Below, one piece after another: positions 16,798-25,933 of a DNA stretch of 64,000 nucleotides. The notes beneath the pieces were generated by a model that saw only the letters and a list, made by a program, of their open reading frames with translations, did no database searches and had not been told where the DNA came from. This stretch comes from Tabrizicola_A aquatica (lineage in GTDB: Bacteria > Pseudomonadota > Alphaproteobacteria > Rhodobacterales > Rhodobacteraceae). The position numbers and the translations under genes were made by a program. Position 1 is the first letter of the stretch, and every line of letters begins with the position of its first letter. Location: assembly GCA_965194375.1 (NCBI GenBank), contig OZ239428.1; one strand, given 5' to 3'.

Positions 16798-19165
16798 TGG
16801 CAAACACCTTCAGCAAATCCGCCGGGGCCATGCGGGCCAGCCTGCGCCACGGCCCAAGCGCGGCAAGTGCTGCGGCAATCAGCGTAAAGCCCGCCAGAAC
16901 CAGCCAGTCGGCGGGGAACAGCGCCATCGGCAGGCGCCAGCCAAAGGCCGCCACATTGACCACCGCCAAGAGCGCCCAAGCCAACACCAGCCCCAAGGGC
17001 AGCGCAATGACCAGCGTCAAGACCGCCAGAACCAGCGTGCGGGCAAAATCCAAGGCCGCGAGCCGCCCCTTGGTCAGCCCCAAGGCCCAGAGCGGGGCAA
17101 GCTGCACCACCCGCATGCCCGACAGCGTCATCAGGCTGGCAAAGATTGCCACACCCGCCACGGCCAGCGTCAGCACATTCAGCGCGCCTGTGACGGCAAA
17201 GGTGCGCTCGAACACCTGCAGCGACATCGCCTTGATGCGCGTGTTGTACAAGACGGCCCCTTCGGGCAGATCGAAGGTGTCGCGCAGGTCTTGGGCAAGG
17301 GCCTCTGATTGGGCCGGATCCACCCGCAGCCCATAGCGCAGGCGGGGGATGTCGGGAAAGCGGGCGACCAGAAGATCGGTCGCGATAATGATCTGCGGGC
17401 GCGGGTTGCCATAGTCGGAGTAAACCCCCGCCACGGGCAGCGCGCCGCCGGGCAGGTCCACCAGATCGCCCAAGCTCAGGCCATTGCGGCGGTAAAGCTG
17501 TTCGTTGACCAAAACCGCCTGCCCGGCGGCCAGCCTGTCCCAGGTATCGGGGCGGGCCAGCAACATCGGCCAATTGTCGCGATAAGTGGCGTGGTCGGTC
17601 ATGCCGTAAACCTCGGCCGATTGGCCGGAAAGCGTGGTTTCGGCCGACCAGATGGGCAGGATGGCCGTGGTGCGCGGGGTCAGCCAATCAACCATCTGCG
17701 CCGCCTCTTCGGTGCTGCGGGCGGTCAGGTAAAGCTCAGACGCCAACCGCTGATCAAGCCAGCCCGTGAAGGTCTGGCGAAAGCTGCCAACCATGGTGCC
17801 GACGCCGACATTCGCGGCCAAGGCCAACATCAGCGCCATCAGCGCAAGCGAGAGGCCCGGCAGTTGTTGGCGGGTGTCGGCCCAAAACCACTGAGCCAGC
17901 ACGCCGCGCGCCATGCGGCTTGCGGCAAGGGTCAGGGTATAGAGGAACACCGGCAAAAGAAGGGCCGCGCCCAACAGGAGCGCCGCCAAGAGGCCAAACC
18001 CGGCCCAAAGCCCGACGCCCCAAAGTCCAAGGCTAACGGCCAGCGCGAAAAGCGTGACCCCAGCCCCAGCCTGCCAGCGCAAACCCCGCGCCGCCTCACG
18101 CGCCCAAGCGCGCGGTTGGGCAGTGGCCAATAAGGGCAGATGCCACAGCCGCCACAGGCTTTGTCCGGCGGCCACCAGCGTGCCCACGACCGAAATGCCA
18201 AGACCCGCCAGCCACCACGACGGGCGTAAGGCCAGCGTGCCCGGCACCTCGGCCCCGTAAAGTCCGAGCAGGGTGGCGGCGACATCGGGCAAAAGCGCTG
18301 CGGCAACCAGATAGCCCAGCCCCACCCCGATGGCCCCGGCGATCAGCGAGAGCAACAGAAGCTCTGCCAGCAAAAGCCCGGTCAGCGCCACCGCCGACAC
18401 CCCCAAGGCCCGCAGGGTGCGAAACATCGGGCGGCGTTGTTCAAAGGCCAAACCGATGGCGGAATAGACAATGAACAGACCCACCGCAAAGGCCAGAAGG
18501 CCAAAGGCGGTCAGGTTAAGGTGAAAGCTGTCGGTCAGCCGGGCGATATCCTCGCCCGCCGTTGGGCGCTGCGCCACGATGCCCACAGGCGGGGCGGTCT
18601 GGGCCGCATCGGGTGGCAGAAGAAGGTAGGCAATCCCCGGCTGGGCCAAAAGCCGGTCGGCCACCGCGATATCGGCGAGCGCAATGCCTTGGGGCAGATC
18701 GGGAGCGGCGCGGGACGGAGGCAGATCGGCGGGCAAGAGTTCGGCCGCATCGGGGTTCAGCAACAACTCCCCCTCAGCCGAGACAAAGCCTTGCAGATCA
18801 AGCGTCTGGGTATCCAGAAGCCGCGCCTCGCGGGGCAAGGTCAGGGGGTCAATCCCGATCAGCCGCAGATCGGTGCCGGGCAAAGGCCCTTCGATCACCG
18901 GAGAAACCGGCAAACCCGCGCGGCGCAAATCGGCATAGGTCGCCAGCGGCACGGCGCTGCCATCGGCCATGGCCCAGCGGGGCAGGCCATCCAGCGCCAA
19001 GGCATCGGCGGCGCGGGCATAGCTTGCGCGCGCCTCGGCGTTGATCGCCTGCACGCCCGACCACAGCGCCGTGGCCAGCGACAGCCCCACCAAAAGCATG
19101 GCCAGCTGAAACGGGTGACGCCCCCAATGCGACAAGAGCGCCGCAAGACCGACGCCTGGCCTCAT
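16787..19165 (-). CDS. FtsX-like ABC transporter permease
   Basis: 792 residues with two FtsX-type permease units: an N-terminal helix, a periplasmic region, about three helices near 225-320, further helices around 350-410, a second periplasmic domain, and three helices at the C-terminus. This is the layout of the large permeases of LolCDE/MacB-related systems that move lipids or release lipoproteins. It is coupled by 4-nt overlap to the upstream ATPase gene and by overlap to the downstream lipocalin-like gene. AttF/AttG-type function is inferred from this trio. Confidence 0.85.
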   Translation of the reverse strand: MRPGVGLAALLSHWGRHPFQLAMLLVGLSLATALWSGVQAINAEARASYARAADALALDGLPRWAMADGSAVPLATYADLRRAGLPVSPVIEGPLPGTDLRLIGIDPLTLPREARLLDTQTLDLQGFVSAEGELLLNPDAAELLPADLPPSRAAPDLPQGIALADIAVADRLLAQPGIAYLLLPPDAAQTAPPVGIVAQRPTAGEDIARLTDSFHLNLTAFGLLAFAVGLFIVYSAIGLAFEQRRPMFRTLRALGVSAVALTGLLLAELLLLSLIAGAIGVGLGYLVAAALLPDVAATLLGLYGAEVPGTLALRPSWWLAGLGISVVGTLVAAGQSLWRLWHLPLLATAQPRAWAREAARGLRWQAGAGVTLFALAVSLGLWGVGLWAGFGLLAALLLGAALLLPVFLYTLTLAASRMARGVLAQWFWADTRQQLPGLSLALMALMLALAANVGVGTMVGSFRQTFTGWLDQRLASELYLTARSTEEAAQMVDWLTPRTTAILPIWSAETTLSGQSAEVYGMTDHATYRDNWPMLLARPDTWDRLAAGQAVLVNEQLYRRNGLSLGDLVDLPGGALPVAGVYSDYGNPRPQIIIATDLLVARFPDIPRLRYGLRVDPAQSEALAQDLRDTFDLPEGAVLYNTRIKAMSLQVFERTFAVTGALNVLTLAVAGVAIFASLMTLSGMRVVQLAPLWALGLTKGRLAALDFARTLVLAVLTLVIALPLGLVLAWALLAVVNVAAFGWRLPMALFPADWLVLAGFTLIAAALAALGPWRRLARMAPADLLKVFANGR

Positions 19166-19833
19166 GCCGCAGGCTCAAGTTGCAGACGCCCGGCGCTGAG
19201 ATGCACGCGCCGGTCCAACCGGGCGGCCAGGCGGGGCGAGTGGGTGACCATCAAAAGCCCCGCCCCGGTCTGCGCCACCAGCCGCAACAAAAGCGCCATG
19301 ACGGCATCACCCGTCATCTCATCCAGATTGCCCGTCGGCTCATCGGCCAGCACCAGACGCGGGCGCGCGGCCAGTGCGCGGCCAATGGCCACGCGCTGCT
19401 GCTGGCCACCAGAAAGCTGTTCGGGATAGCGCTGCAACAGGGGCTCCAGTCCCAAGACCTGCGCCAGTTCATGGGCCCAAGCGGGATCATATCGCCCGGC
19501 CAGACGGGCCTGAAAGGCCAGATTGGCGGCGATATCGAGCGAGGGGATCAGGTTGAACTGCTGAAACACCAGCCCGACGCCATCGCGGCGCAGCGCCGCG
19601 CGCTGCGCATCCGTGGCCCGCGCCATATCGGTGCCATCGACCACAAGGCGGCCAGTGTCGGGGCTGTCGAGCCCGGCGACCAGATGCAAAAGCGTGCTTT
19701 TGCCCGACCCGGATTCGCCCGTCAGCGCAAGGCTTTCGCCCGCCGCCAGCGTCAGATCAACACCGTCCAGCACCCGCACCGCCTCGTCCCCGGTGCGGTA
19801 GGTCTTGGTCACCCCGGATGCCACCAAAAGCAT
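19162..19833 (-). CDS. ABC transporter ATP-binding protein (LolD/AttE-like)
   Basis: 223 residues. Walker A GESGSGKST (about 38-46), signature LSGGQQQR, Walker B LVLADEPTGNLD, typical of the MacB/LolD class that pairs with FtsX-type permeases. It leads a three-gene minus-strand operon with the permease and the secreted lipocalin-like protein. Confidence 0.92.
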   Translation of the reverse strand: MLLVASGVTKTYRTGDEAVRVLDGVDLTLAAGESLALTGESGSGKSTLLHLVAGLDSPDTGRLVVDGTDMARATDAQRAALRRDGVGLVFQQFNLIPSLDIAANLAFQARLAGRYDPAWAHELAQVLGLEPLLQRYPEQLSGGQQQRVAIGRALAARPRLVLADEPTGNLDEMTGDAVMALLLRLVAQTGAGLLMVTHSPRLAARLDRRVHLSAGRLQLEPAA

Positions 19834-19944
19834 GCAATCCCCCGTGCAGCCGAATTGCCGCCCATGGCACCCTATCTAGGGCAAAGCGCGGGGCGGCACA
19901 TCCTTCTGGCCGGGTTTTTTCGGCATCGGCGGGACGGACGTGGC

Positions 19945-21573
19945 TTAGCGGGCGTCCTCAAGCACCTTTTCAGCACCTTTCCAGCCCATCAGGATCGACG
20001 GCGCATTGGTGTTGCCGGCAATCAGGTTGGGGAAGGCGCTGGCGTCAATGACGCGCAGGCCCTGAACCCCATGTACCCGGCAGCGCGAATCCACGACCGA
20101 GGTCGCCGCATCGCGGCCCATGCGGGCGGTGCAGGAATGGTGATAGACCGTGCCCGAGCGGTTGCGGAAATCGTTGATAAGATCGGGATCAGATTGCACC
20201 TCGGGGCCGGGGCGCAGTTCCTCTTCGATCAGACCCGCCATCGCCGGTTGCGCAGCGATGTGGCGCAGGTATTTCACCGCTTCCAGCATTTCTTGCACGT
20301 CATGGTCGGTCGAATACACATTGGCCACGATCTTGGGATGCGCCAAGGGGTCGGGCGTTGCGATGTGGATGTGCCCGCGGCTTGTGGGGCGGCAGTTCGA
20401 CAGGCCGATGGACAGGCCCGGATAGGGATCGGGCGTCAGAAGCGGACGCTCACCCGCCTTGGGCAACAGAGTGGAAAAGGCCTGAAAATAAAGCTGCATA
20501 TTGGGGCGTGCCAAGTCAGGCCGGGTGCGGAAGAAGCCGCCGCCGTGGTTGATCGACTTGGCCAAGGGACCGCCACCGGTCAGGAAATACTGCAACCCCA
20601 CCATCAGCTTGCCCCACCACGGGCGCAGGATGTTGTTATAGGTCGGCACCTTCATGCGGAAGGTATAGTTGATGCCCTGATGATCGGACATGTGCTCGCC
20701 CACATTGGGGTTGTCGAGGACAACAGGCAGGCCAAGACCTTGCAGATGGGCCCCGTTGCCGATGCCTGACAGTTCCAAAAGCTGCGGCGAATTGATCGCG
20801 CCGCCGGACAAGATCACCTCGGCATTGCAGCGCAGTTCCTGGCGCTGACCGTTTTGAACGTATTCCACACCAACGGCCCGCTTGCCCTCCATCAAGACCC
20901 GCGTGACCTGCGCGCGGGTGATAACCTTCAGGTTCGCCCGCTTCATCGCCGGGCGCAGGAAAGCCCGCGCGGTGGAGTTGCGCCGTGCCTTCTTGATGGT
21001 CATCTGGTAGTGGCCAGCGCCTTCCTGATTTTCCCCATTGAAATCGGGAGTATAGGGCAGCCCAGCCTGACCGCAGGCGCGAATGTAATCATCGACCAAA
21101 GGGTGCAGACCCGTGCGATTGGCCGAAATAAACAAGGGACCACCTTGACCACGAAAGGCATCCGCCCCGGCCTCGTTGTCCTCAATTGCGCGGTAGGCGG
21201 CAGTGCAGTCGTCATAGCCCCAGCCGGGGTTTTCCGCGCCCCATTCTTCGTAATCGGCACGGTGGCCGCGGATCCAGACCATGGCGTTGATGCTGGAGGA
21301 GCCACCCAGAACCTTGCCGCGCGGCCAGTGGTCGCGCTGGCCATTCAGACCGGGATCAGGTTCGGTGCCATACATCCAGTTGACAGCGGGGTTGTAAAAG
21401 AGCTTGCCATAGCCAAGCGGCAGATGGATGAAAAAGTTGATGAGGCTGAGCGCAGTATCGCTGCCGCCCGCCTCGATCAGGGTCACCTTGTGCTTGCCGC
21501 CTTCGGACAGCCGATTGGCCAGAACGCAGCCCGCACTGCCAGCGCCCACGATGATATAGTCGGTATCCTGCAT
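19945..21573 (-). CDS. GMC-family flavin oxidoreductase (choline/alcohol dehydrogenase-like)
   Basis: 542 residues. The FAD-binding GAGSAGCVLANRL (about 9-21), GMC signature 1 GGSSSINAMVWIRG, and the C-terminal HSCTARMG with GVQGLRVIDASAFPN and the NTNAPSILMG tail are all present. Enzymes of this size oxidise alcohols to aldehydes using FAD; BetA converts choline to betaine aldehyde. It sits at the end of the carnitine cluster on the same strand, so it may act on a quaternary ammonium alcohol, but the sequence is equally close to general alcohol dehydrogenases. ATG 21573 is chosen since the FAD motif follows directly; the longer frame adds a repeat-derived leader. Confidence 0.85.
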   Translation of the reverse strand: MQDTDYIIVGAGSAGCVLANRLSEGGKHKVTLIEAGGSDTALSLINFFIHLPLGYGKLFYNPAVNWMYGTEPDPGLNGQRDHWPRGKVLGGSSSINAMVWIRGHRADYEEWGAENPGWGYDDCTAAYRAIEDNEAGADAFRGQGGPLFISANRTGLHPLVDDYIRACGQAGLPYTPDFNGENQEGAGHYQMTIKKARRNSTARAFLRPAMKRANLKVITRAQVTRVLMEGKRAVGVEYVQNGQRQELRCNAEVILSGGAINSPQLLELSGIGNGAHLQGLGLPVVLDNPNVGEHMSDHQGINYTFRMKVPTYNNILRPWWGKLMVGLQYFLTGGGPLAKSINHGGGFFRTRPDLARPNMQLYFQAFSTLLPKAGERPLLTPDPYPGLSIGLSNCRPTSRGHIHIATPDPLAHPKIVANVYSTDHDVQEMLEAVKYLRHIAAQPAMAGLIEEELRPGPEVQSDPDLINDFRNRSGTVYHHSCTARMGRDAATSVVDSRCRVHGVQGLRVIDASAFPNLIAGNTNAPSILMGWKGAEKVLEDAR

Positions 21574-21587
21574 GCCGTCCGCCTGTT

Positions 21588-21641
21588 GATGCCCCGGGGC
21601 GCCGCCCCGGACCCCGGGATATCTGTGCCGCATTGAAGGCA
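21588..21641 (-). repeat. GC-rich intergenic repeat, copy 1
   Basis: Read on the minus strand: CCTTCAATGCGGCACAGATA then CCCGGGGTCC and a hairpin-forming GGGGCGGCGCCCC. It is most like copy 8 (62014-62058). It lies between the hydratase and the GMC oxidoreductase genes. Confidence 0.6.
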
Positions 21642-21712
21642 AAGGGTCAGCACGTTGATAAGCCCGGAAAGCCGGTTTTCCGCGTTTGTTTCCGACAGAT
21701 CATGTCGCGAGA

Positions 21713-22519
21713 TTACCGCCCCTTCCAGACCGGATCGCGCTTTTCGGCAAAGGCTTTGGCGCCTTCGAGCTGATCTTCGGAGGAATAGAGCCGGTCGACC
21801 GTCGGCATCTGCCGTTTGGTGATGCGGTTCAGCGCGTCTTGGAAGCGCATGTTTTCCGCCTCGCGCACCACTTCCTTGATGGCGGCGTAAACGAGGGGCG
21901 GGCCGGATTCCAAGAGCCGCGCCAGATCCCAGGCCTTCGCCAAAAGATCCTCGGGCGCGCAGATTTCCTTGACGATGCCCCAGCGATGCGCCTCTTCGGC
22001 GTCAAACCAGCGGCCGGTCAGGAGAAGATCCATCGCGACGTGATAGGGGATGCGCTTGGGCAGCTTGATCGACGCCGCATCGGCCACGGTGCCCGAGCGG
22101 ATTTCGGGCAAAGCAAAGGTGGCGTTGGTGGAGCACAGGATCAGATCGGCCGACAGGGCAAACTCGAGCCCCCCGCCGCAGCAGATGCCTTGGACGGCGG
22201 CAATCACCGGTTTGTTGAGGTTCGGCAGTTCCTGCAGGCCCGCAAAGCCGCCGACACCATAGTCACCGTCGACGGCGTCACCCTCTGCGGCGGCCTTGAG
22301 ATCCCAGCCGGGGCAAAAGAATTTCTCGCCCGCCGCGCGGATGATGCAGACGCGCAAGCTGTCATCATCGCGGAAATCGCGGAACGTGAGCCCCATCACC
22401 CGGCTGGTCTTCAGGCTGATCGCATTGGCCTTGGGCGCATCCAACGTTACCTCCAAGATCGCGCCTTCGCGGCGGGTCTTGATCGGGCCTTCGGTTCTCA
22501 TTTCCATCGCCATGGTCAT
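21713..22519 (-). CDS. caiD: Enoyl-CoA hydratase/isomerase, carnitinyl-CoA dehydratase (CaiD)-like
   Basis: 268 residues of the crotonase family. The oxyanion-hole segment GGLEFALSADL and SGTVADAASIKLPKRIPY are clear, and the start KTRREGAILEVTLDAPKANAIS matches CaiD, which interconverts crotonobetainyl-CoA and L-carnitinyl-CoA. The start overlaps the upstream CoA ligase stop by 4 nt. In this cluster it would hydrate crotonobetainyl-CoA to carnitinyl-CoA. Substrate is inferred from family likeness and neighbours. Confidence 0.8.
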   Translation of the reverse strand: MTMAMEMRTEGPIKTRREGAILEVTLDAPKANAISLKTSRVMGLTFRDFRDDDSLRVCIIRAAGEKFFCPGWDLKAAAEGDAVDGDYGVGGFAGLQELPNLNKPVIAAVQGICCGGGLEFALSADLILCSTNATFALPEIRSGTVADAASIKLPKRIPYHVAMDLLLTGRWFDAEEAHRWGIVKEICAPEDLLAKAWDLARLLESGPPLVYAAIKEVVREAENMRFQDALNRITKRQMPTVDRLYSSEDQLEGAKAFAEKRDPVWKGR

Positions 22520-24501
22520 ACCTTCCGGATCAGGGCATCCACCGCGACAGCACCGGCGGCGCGCACGAGGATCGGGTTGATTTCGATTTCTTCAATGGTT
22601 TGATCGGCCAGCATGCGCTGGCCCAAGACAACGGCGATTTGCGCCACAGCGGCCATGTCGGCCTTTGGCCGCCCGCGATAGCCGTCCAAAAGCGACCAGA
22701 GCCTGAGGCCGCGCATCGCATCGAGCACCTGGGCCTCGGTCGCGGGCAGCACCAGCGTGACGGTATCAGCCAGCACTTCGGCGGTGACCCCGCCCATGCC
22801 AAGGGTCAGCGTGACGCCGTAAACCGGGTCGCGCTGAAGGCCGAGCAGGATTTCGGCCACCGCCCCGGTGACCATTTCTTCAACGAGATAGCCGGTGGCG
22901 CCGGGCATCTCGGCCTGACCTTGCAAACTGGTCAGCCCCAGCCGCACCGCGCCCGCCTCGGTTTTGTGGGCAAAGCCCAGACCCTTCAGGGCGAAGGGCG
23001 GGGTGAGCCCCTCGGTCGAAAGATCGGCCAAACGCGCCGCTGTTCTGGACTGCGGCACCTTAACCCCAGCCTCTGCCAAGAGGGCCTTGCCCTCGGCTTC
23101 ACTCAGCATCCGGGTTTCGCGCGGTGAAAGAGCCTTGGCGGGACGCCAACCCGGAACGCCAGCAGGGGTTTGCGCGGCCTTGATCGCGGCCAGCGCGGTT
23201 TCAAGGCCCAGAAGAGCGCAGACCCCTTCCTTCATCATCGCATCAACCCGGGCCTCGCCGAAATTCTCGGCGATCAAAGCGACCGGCAGAGCGATTTTGC
23301 CGGTGGCCTTTTGGGCGGCCACGATCGCATCAAAGGCGGGCTGATAGCCCGAGGGATCACAGCGATCTGCGCGCGGGCTGTCGATGATGTAGATGCCAGC
23401 GTCGTAAGCGTCGAGCATCGCGCTGAAGACTTCGGTGGTTTTCGGCCCGTCGCCCCAGATGAAGGTGTGATAATCCAACGGGTTGGAGATGGTCGGGATC
23501 TCCCCAAGAACCGCGAACAGCCGATCATGGGTGTTCTGCGGCACAGGCGGGAAGTCTATGCCATAGGGGGCAGCGAGATCGGCCACCAACCCGGCCTCGC
23601 CGCCCGAGCAGGACAGCGAGCAGATCCGCGTGCCGATCTGGGGGCCGTGGACATGGAAGAGCTTCAAAGTCTCAACCAGTTCCGAGGGCGTGTTGACCTC
23701 AGCCACCCCGATCTGACGCAGGAAGGCGGAGGAGGCAGCCCCGCCGCCCGCAAGACTGGCGGTGTGGCTGGCAGCGGCGGTCCGACTGAGTTCAGTCTTA
23801 CCCGACTTGATCGCCACCACCCCTTTGCCCGCCGCCCGCGCTTTTTCGGCCAAGGCGGCAAAGGCCGGGGCATCATCGATGCCCTCGATGTAAAGACCCA
23901 AGGCGGTGACGCGTGGATCGTCCAACAGCGCGCCAGCCAAATCGGCCAAGCCCACCACGGCAGCATTGCCCAGACAGGCGACATAGGCCACCGGCAAGCC
24001 GCGCTGCTGCATGCCCAGATTGATCACGATGTTTGAGGATTGGCTGACCAGCGCCACGCCCTTTTCCACCGGGATGCCGCCGTGCTGGTCGGGCCAAAGG
24101 AGTGCGCCATCAAGGTAGTTGATGACGCCGTAACAGTTCGGCCCCAGAATGGGCATGTCTCCGGCCGCGTCGATCAGCTTTTGCTGCAACTCCGGCTCAC
24201 CTGCCTCGGTCCAGCCAGAGGCAAAGCAGATCGCCCCGCCCGCACCCATGGCAGACAGCTCGCGCACCACATCGATGGTGGCAAAGCGGTTGACGCCGAT
24301 GAAGGTGGCATCAGGTGGCTCTGGCAGATCGGCCAGCGAGGGGTAGGCCTTCAACCCACCAATCTCAGATTTCGTCGGATGCACCGGCCAGACCGGGCCT
24401 TTGAAGCCCATCTTCTGACATTGTTCGATGACATTCAGCGCCCAGCCTGCGCCAAGAACGGCGATGGACTTCGGGCGCAAGAGGCGGTCCAGGGTTTTCA
24501 T
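22516..24501 (-). CDS. ADP-forming acyl-CoA synthetase family protein
   Basis: 661 residues. An N-terminal CoA-binding Rossmann domain (LLRPKSIAVLGAG, 7-19), a succinyl-CoA synthetase-like flavodoxin part (about 150-440; the phospho-His region is PILGPNCYG upstream), and a C-terminal ATP-grasp domain (about 450-661: FALKGLGFAHKTEAG). This is the acetate-CoA ligase (ADP-forming) type. It is coupled to the CaiD-like gene, so it most likely makes the CoA ester of carnitine, crotonobetaine or gamma-butyrobetaine. E. coli CaiC, an AMP-forming ligase, does this job by a different enzyme family. Confidence 0.8.
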   Translation of the reverse strand: MKTLDRLLRPKSIAVLGAGWALNVIEQCQKMGFKGPVWPVHPTKSEIGGLKAYPSLADLPEPPDATFIGVNRFATIDVVRELSAMGAGGAICFASGWTEAGEPELQQKLIDAAGDMPILGPNCYGVINYLDGALLWPDQHGGIPVEKGVALVSQSSNIVINLGMQQRGLPVAYVACLGNAAVVGLADLAGALLDDPRVTALGLYIEGIDDAPAFAALAEKARAAGKGVVAIKSGKTELSRTAAASHTASLAGGGAASSAFLRQIGVAEVNTPSELVETLKLFHVHGPQIGTRICSLSCSGGEAGLVADLAAPYGIDFPPVPQNTHDRLFAVLGEIPTISNPLDYHTFIWGDGPKTTEVFSAMLDAYDAGIYIIDSPRADRCDPSGYQPAFDAIVAAQKATGKIALPVALIAENFGEARVDAMMKEGVCALLGLETALAAIKAAQTPAGVPGWRPAKALSPRETRMLSEAEGKALLAEAGVKVPQSRTAARLADLSTEGLTPPFALKGLGFAHKTEAGAVRLGLTSLQGQAEMPGATGYLVEEMVTGAVAEILLGLQRDPVYGVTLTLGMGGVTAEVLADTVTLVLPATEAQVLDAMRGLRLWSLLDGYRGRPKADMAAVAQIAVVLGQRMLADQTIEEIEINPILVRAAGAVAVDALIRKV

Positions 24502-24521
24502 CTGAGAGGTTCCTTATGAGT

Positions 24522-24581
24522 CACCCCCGGGGGCGCTTCGCCCCCCGGACCCCCAGAGGATATTTGAGAACAGATGAAACC
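24522..24581 (-). repeat. GC-rich intergenic repeat, copy 2
   Basis: Minus-strand copy: TTTCATCTGTTCTCAAATAT followed by a GGGGGTCC segment and a GGGGGGC/GCCCCC hairpin. It faces copy 3 head-to-head, so the pair forms a large inverted repeat around 24522-24749. Confidence 0.7.
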
Positions 24582-24700
24582 CAAGGCAAGACGCCCTGCC
24601 CCGAACCAACGAGGCAGGGAATCTTCACCTGTTACCGCCATCGGGGTCCCCCCCTGTTCGGTACGTCCACGATAGGTCAACGGGGTTAACACTTCGTTGC

Positions 24701-24749
24701 TTTCATCTGTTCCCAAATATCCCGGGGGTCCGGGGGCTGGCCCCCGGTT
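24701..24749 (+). repeat. GC-rich intergenic repeat, copy 3
   Basis: The clearest copy: TTTCATCTGTTCCCAAATAT, then CCCGGGGGTCC and a hairpin GGGGGCTGGCCCCC. It lies 10 nt from the acyl-CoA dehydrogenase stop. Confidence 0.75.
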
Positions 24750-24759
24750 CCGACATGTG

Positions 24760-25923
24760 TCACGCGCCGTGCGGGCGCAGAAGTTCGCGGCTGATGATGT
24801 GGCGCTGGATTTCTGAGGTGCCTTCCCAGATCCGTTCCACCCGCGCATCACGCCAGATGCGCTCGAGCGGCAATTCATCCATCAGACCCATGCCGCCATG
24901 GATCTGAATCGCCTCATCAGCGATCATGGCCAGCACTTCGGTGGCCTTCAGTTTCGCCATCGACATATCGGACTCGGTCACCGAGCCTTGGTCGTATCTC
25001 CACGCGGCCTCGCGGGTCAGGAGTTCCGCGGCTTTCAACTCCATCGCCATATCGGCAAGTTTGAAGCTGATGCCTTGGAACTTGCCGATCTGCTGGCCGA
25101 ATTGCTTGCGCTCGGCGGCATAGGTGATGGCATGGCCCAGCGCGCGTTCGGCGCGGCCCAGGCAGGTGGAGGCAACCTGCAGGCGGGTGGCGCCGAGCCA
25201 GCTGTTGGCCACCTCAAACCCTTTATGAACCTCGCCCAGGATCTGGCGTTTGTTCAAGCGGCAGTCGTCGAATTCGAGAATGCCGTTGGTGTAGCCCCGG
25301 TGCGAGACGTTGCGGTAGCCGTCGCGGACGGTGAAGCCCTTGGTGCCTTTGTCCACGAAGAAGGCGGTGATCTTCTTCTTGGGGCCGCGCGGGGTGTCTT
25401 CTTCGCCTGTCGCCATAAAGACGATGGAAAAGCCCGCAAGGTCCGCATGGCTGATGAAATGCTTGGTGCCATTCAGGATCCAGTCATCGCCGTCTTGGCG
25501 GGCTGATGCCTTCATGCCGCGCAGGTCCGACCCTGCGCCGGGTTCGGTCATCGCCAAGCAATCCCAGGTTTCGCCCCGGATGCAGGGCATCAGATACTGT
25601 TCGCGCTGTTCGGCATTTCCCGCGAGCAGGATGTTCGAGGGTCGTGCGACGCAGGTCCAGTGCAAAGCGTAGTTCGCGCGGCCAAGTTCCTTTTCGTACA
25701 AAAGCCATGACAGGGTATCAAGCCCCGCGCCGCCCACTTCAGTAGGCATGTTGGCAGCATAAAGCCCCGCCGCAATGGCCTTTTGCTGGATTTCCTTGAT
25801 CAGCTCCAACGGCAGATGGCCAGAGCGTTCCACGGCCAGTTCATGCGGATAAAGTTCGTTTTCCACAAATGCGCGCGTCGCATCGACGATCATCTGCTGT
25901 TCTTCGGTCAGTCCGAAATGCAT
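24760..25923 (-). CDS. Acyl-CoA dehydrogenase (CaiA/gamma-butyrobetainyl-CoA dehydrogenase-like)
   Basis: 387 residues, standard for the family. FAD-contact motifs AMTEPGAGSDLRGM and the C-terminal IHGGMGLMDELPLERIWRDAR are present; the Glu of WEGTSEIQ (366-373) is near the catalytic-base region. It sits 10 nt after the SDR gene. In E. coli CaiA reduces crotonobetainyl-CoA; aerobic relatives run the reverse reaction on gamma-butyrobetainyl-CoA. The assignment to that substrate is inferred from the cluster. Confidence 0.85.
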   Translation of the reverse strand: MHFGLTEEQQMIVDATRAFVENELYPHELAVERSGHLPLELIKEIQQKAIAAGLYAANMPTEVGGAGLDTLSWLLYEKELGRANYALHWTCVARPSNILLAGNAEQREQYLMPCIRGETWDCLAMTEPGAGSDLRGMKASARQDGDDWILNGTKHFISHADLAGFSIVFMATGEEDTPRGPKKKITAFFVDKGTKGFTVRDGYRNVSHRGYTNGILEFDDCRLNKRQILGEVHKGFEVANSWLGATRLQVASTCLGRAERALGHAITYAAERKQFGQQIGKFQGISFKLADMAMELKAAELLTREAAWRYDQGSVTESDMSMAKLKATEVLAMIADEAIQIHGGMGLMDELPLERIWRDARVERIWEGTSEIQRHIISRELLRPHGA

Positions 25924-25933
25924 CGGGGTCTCC

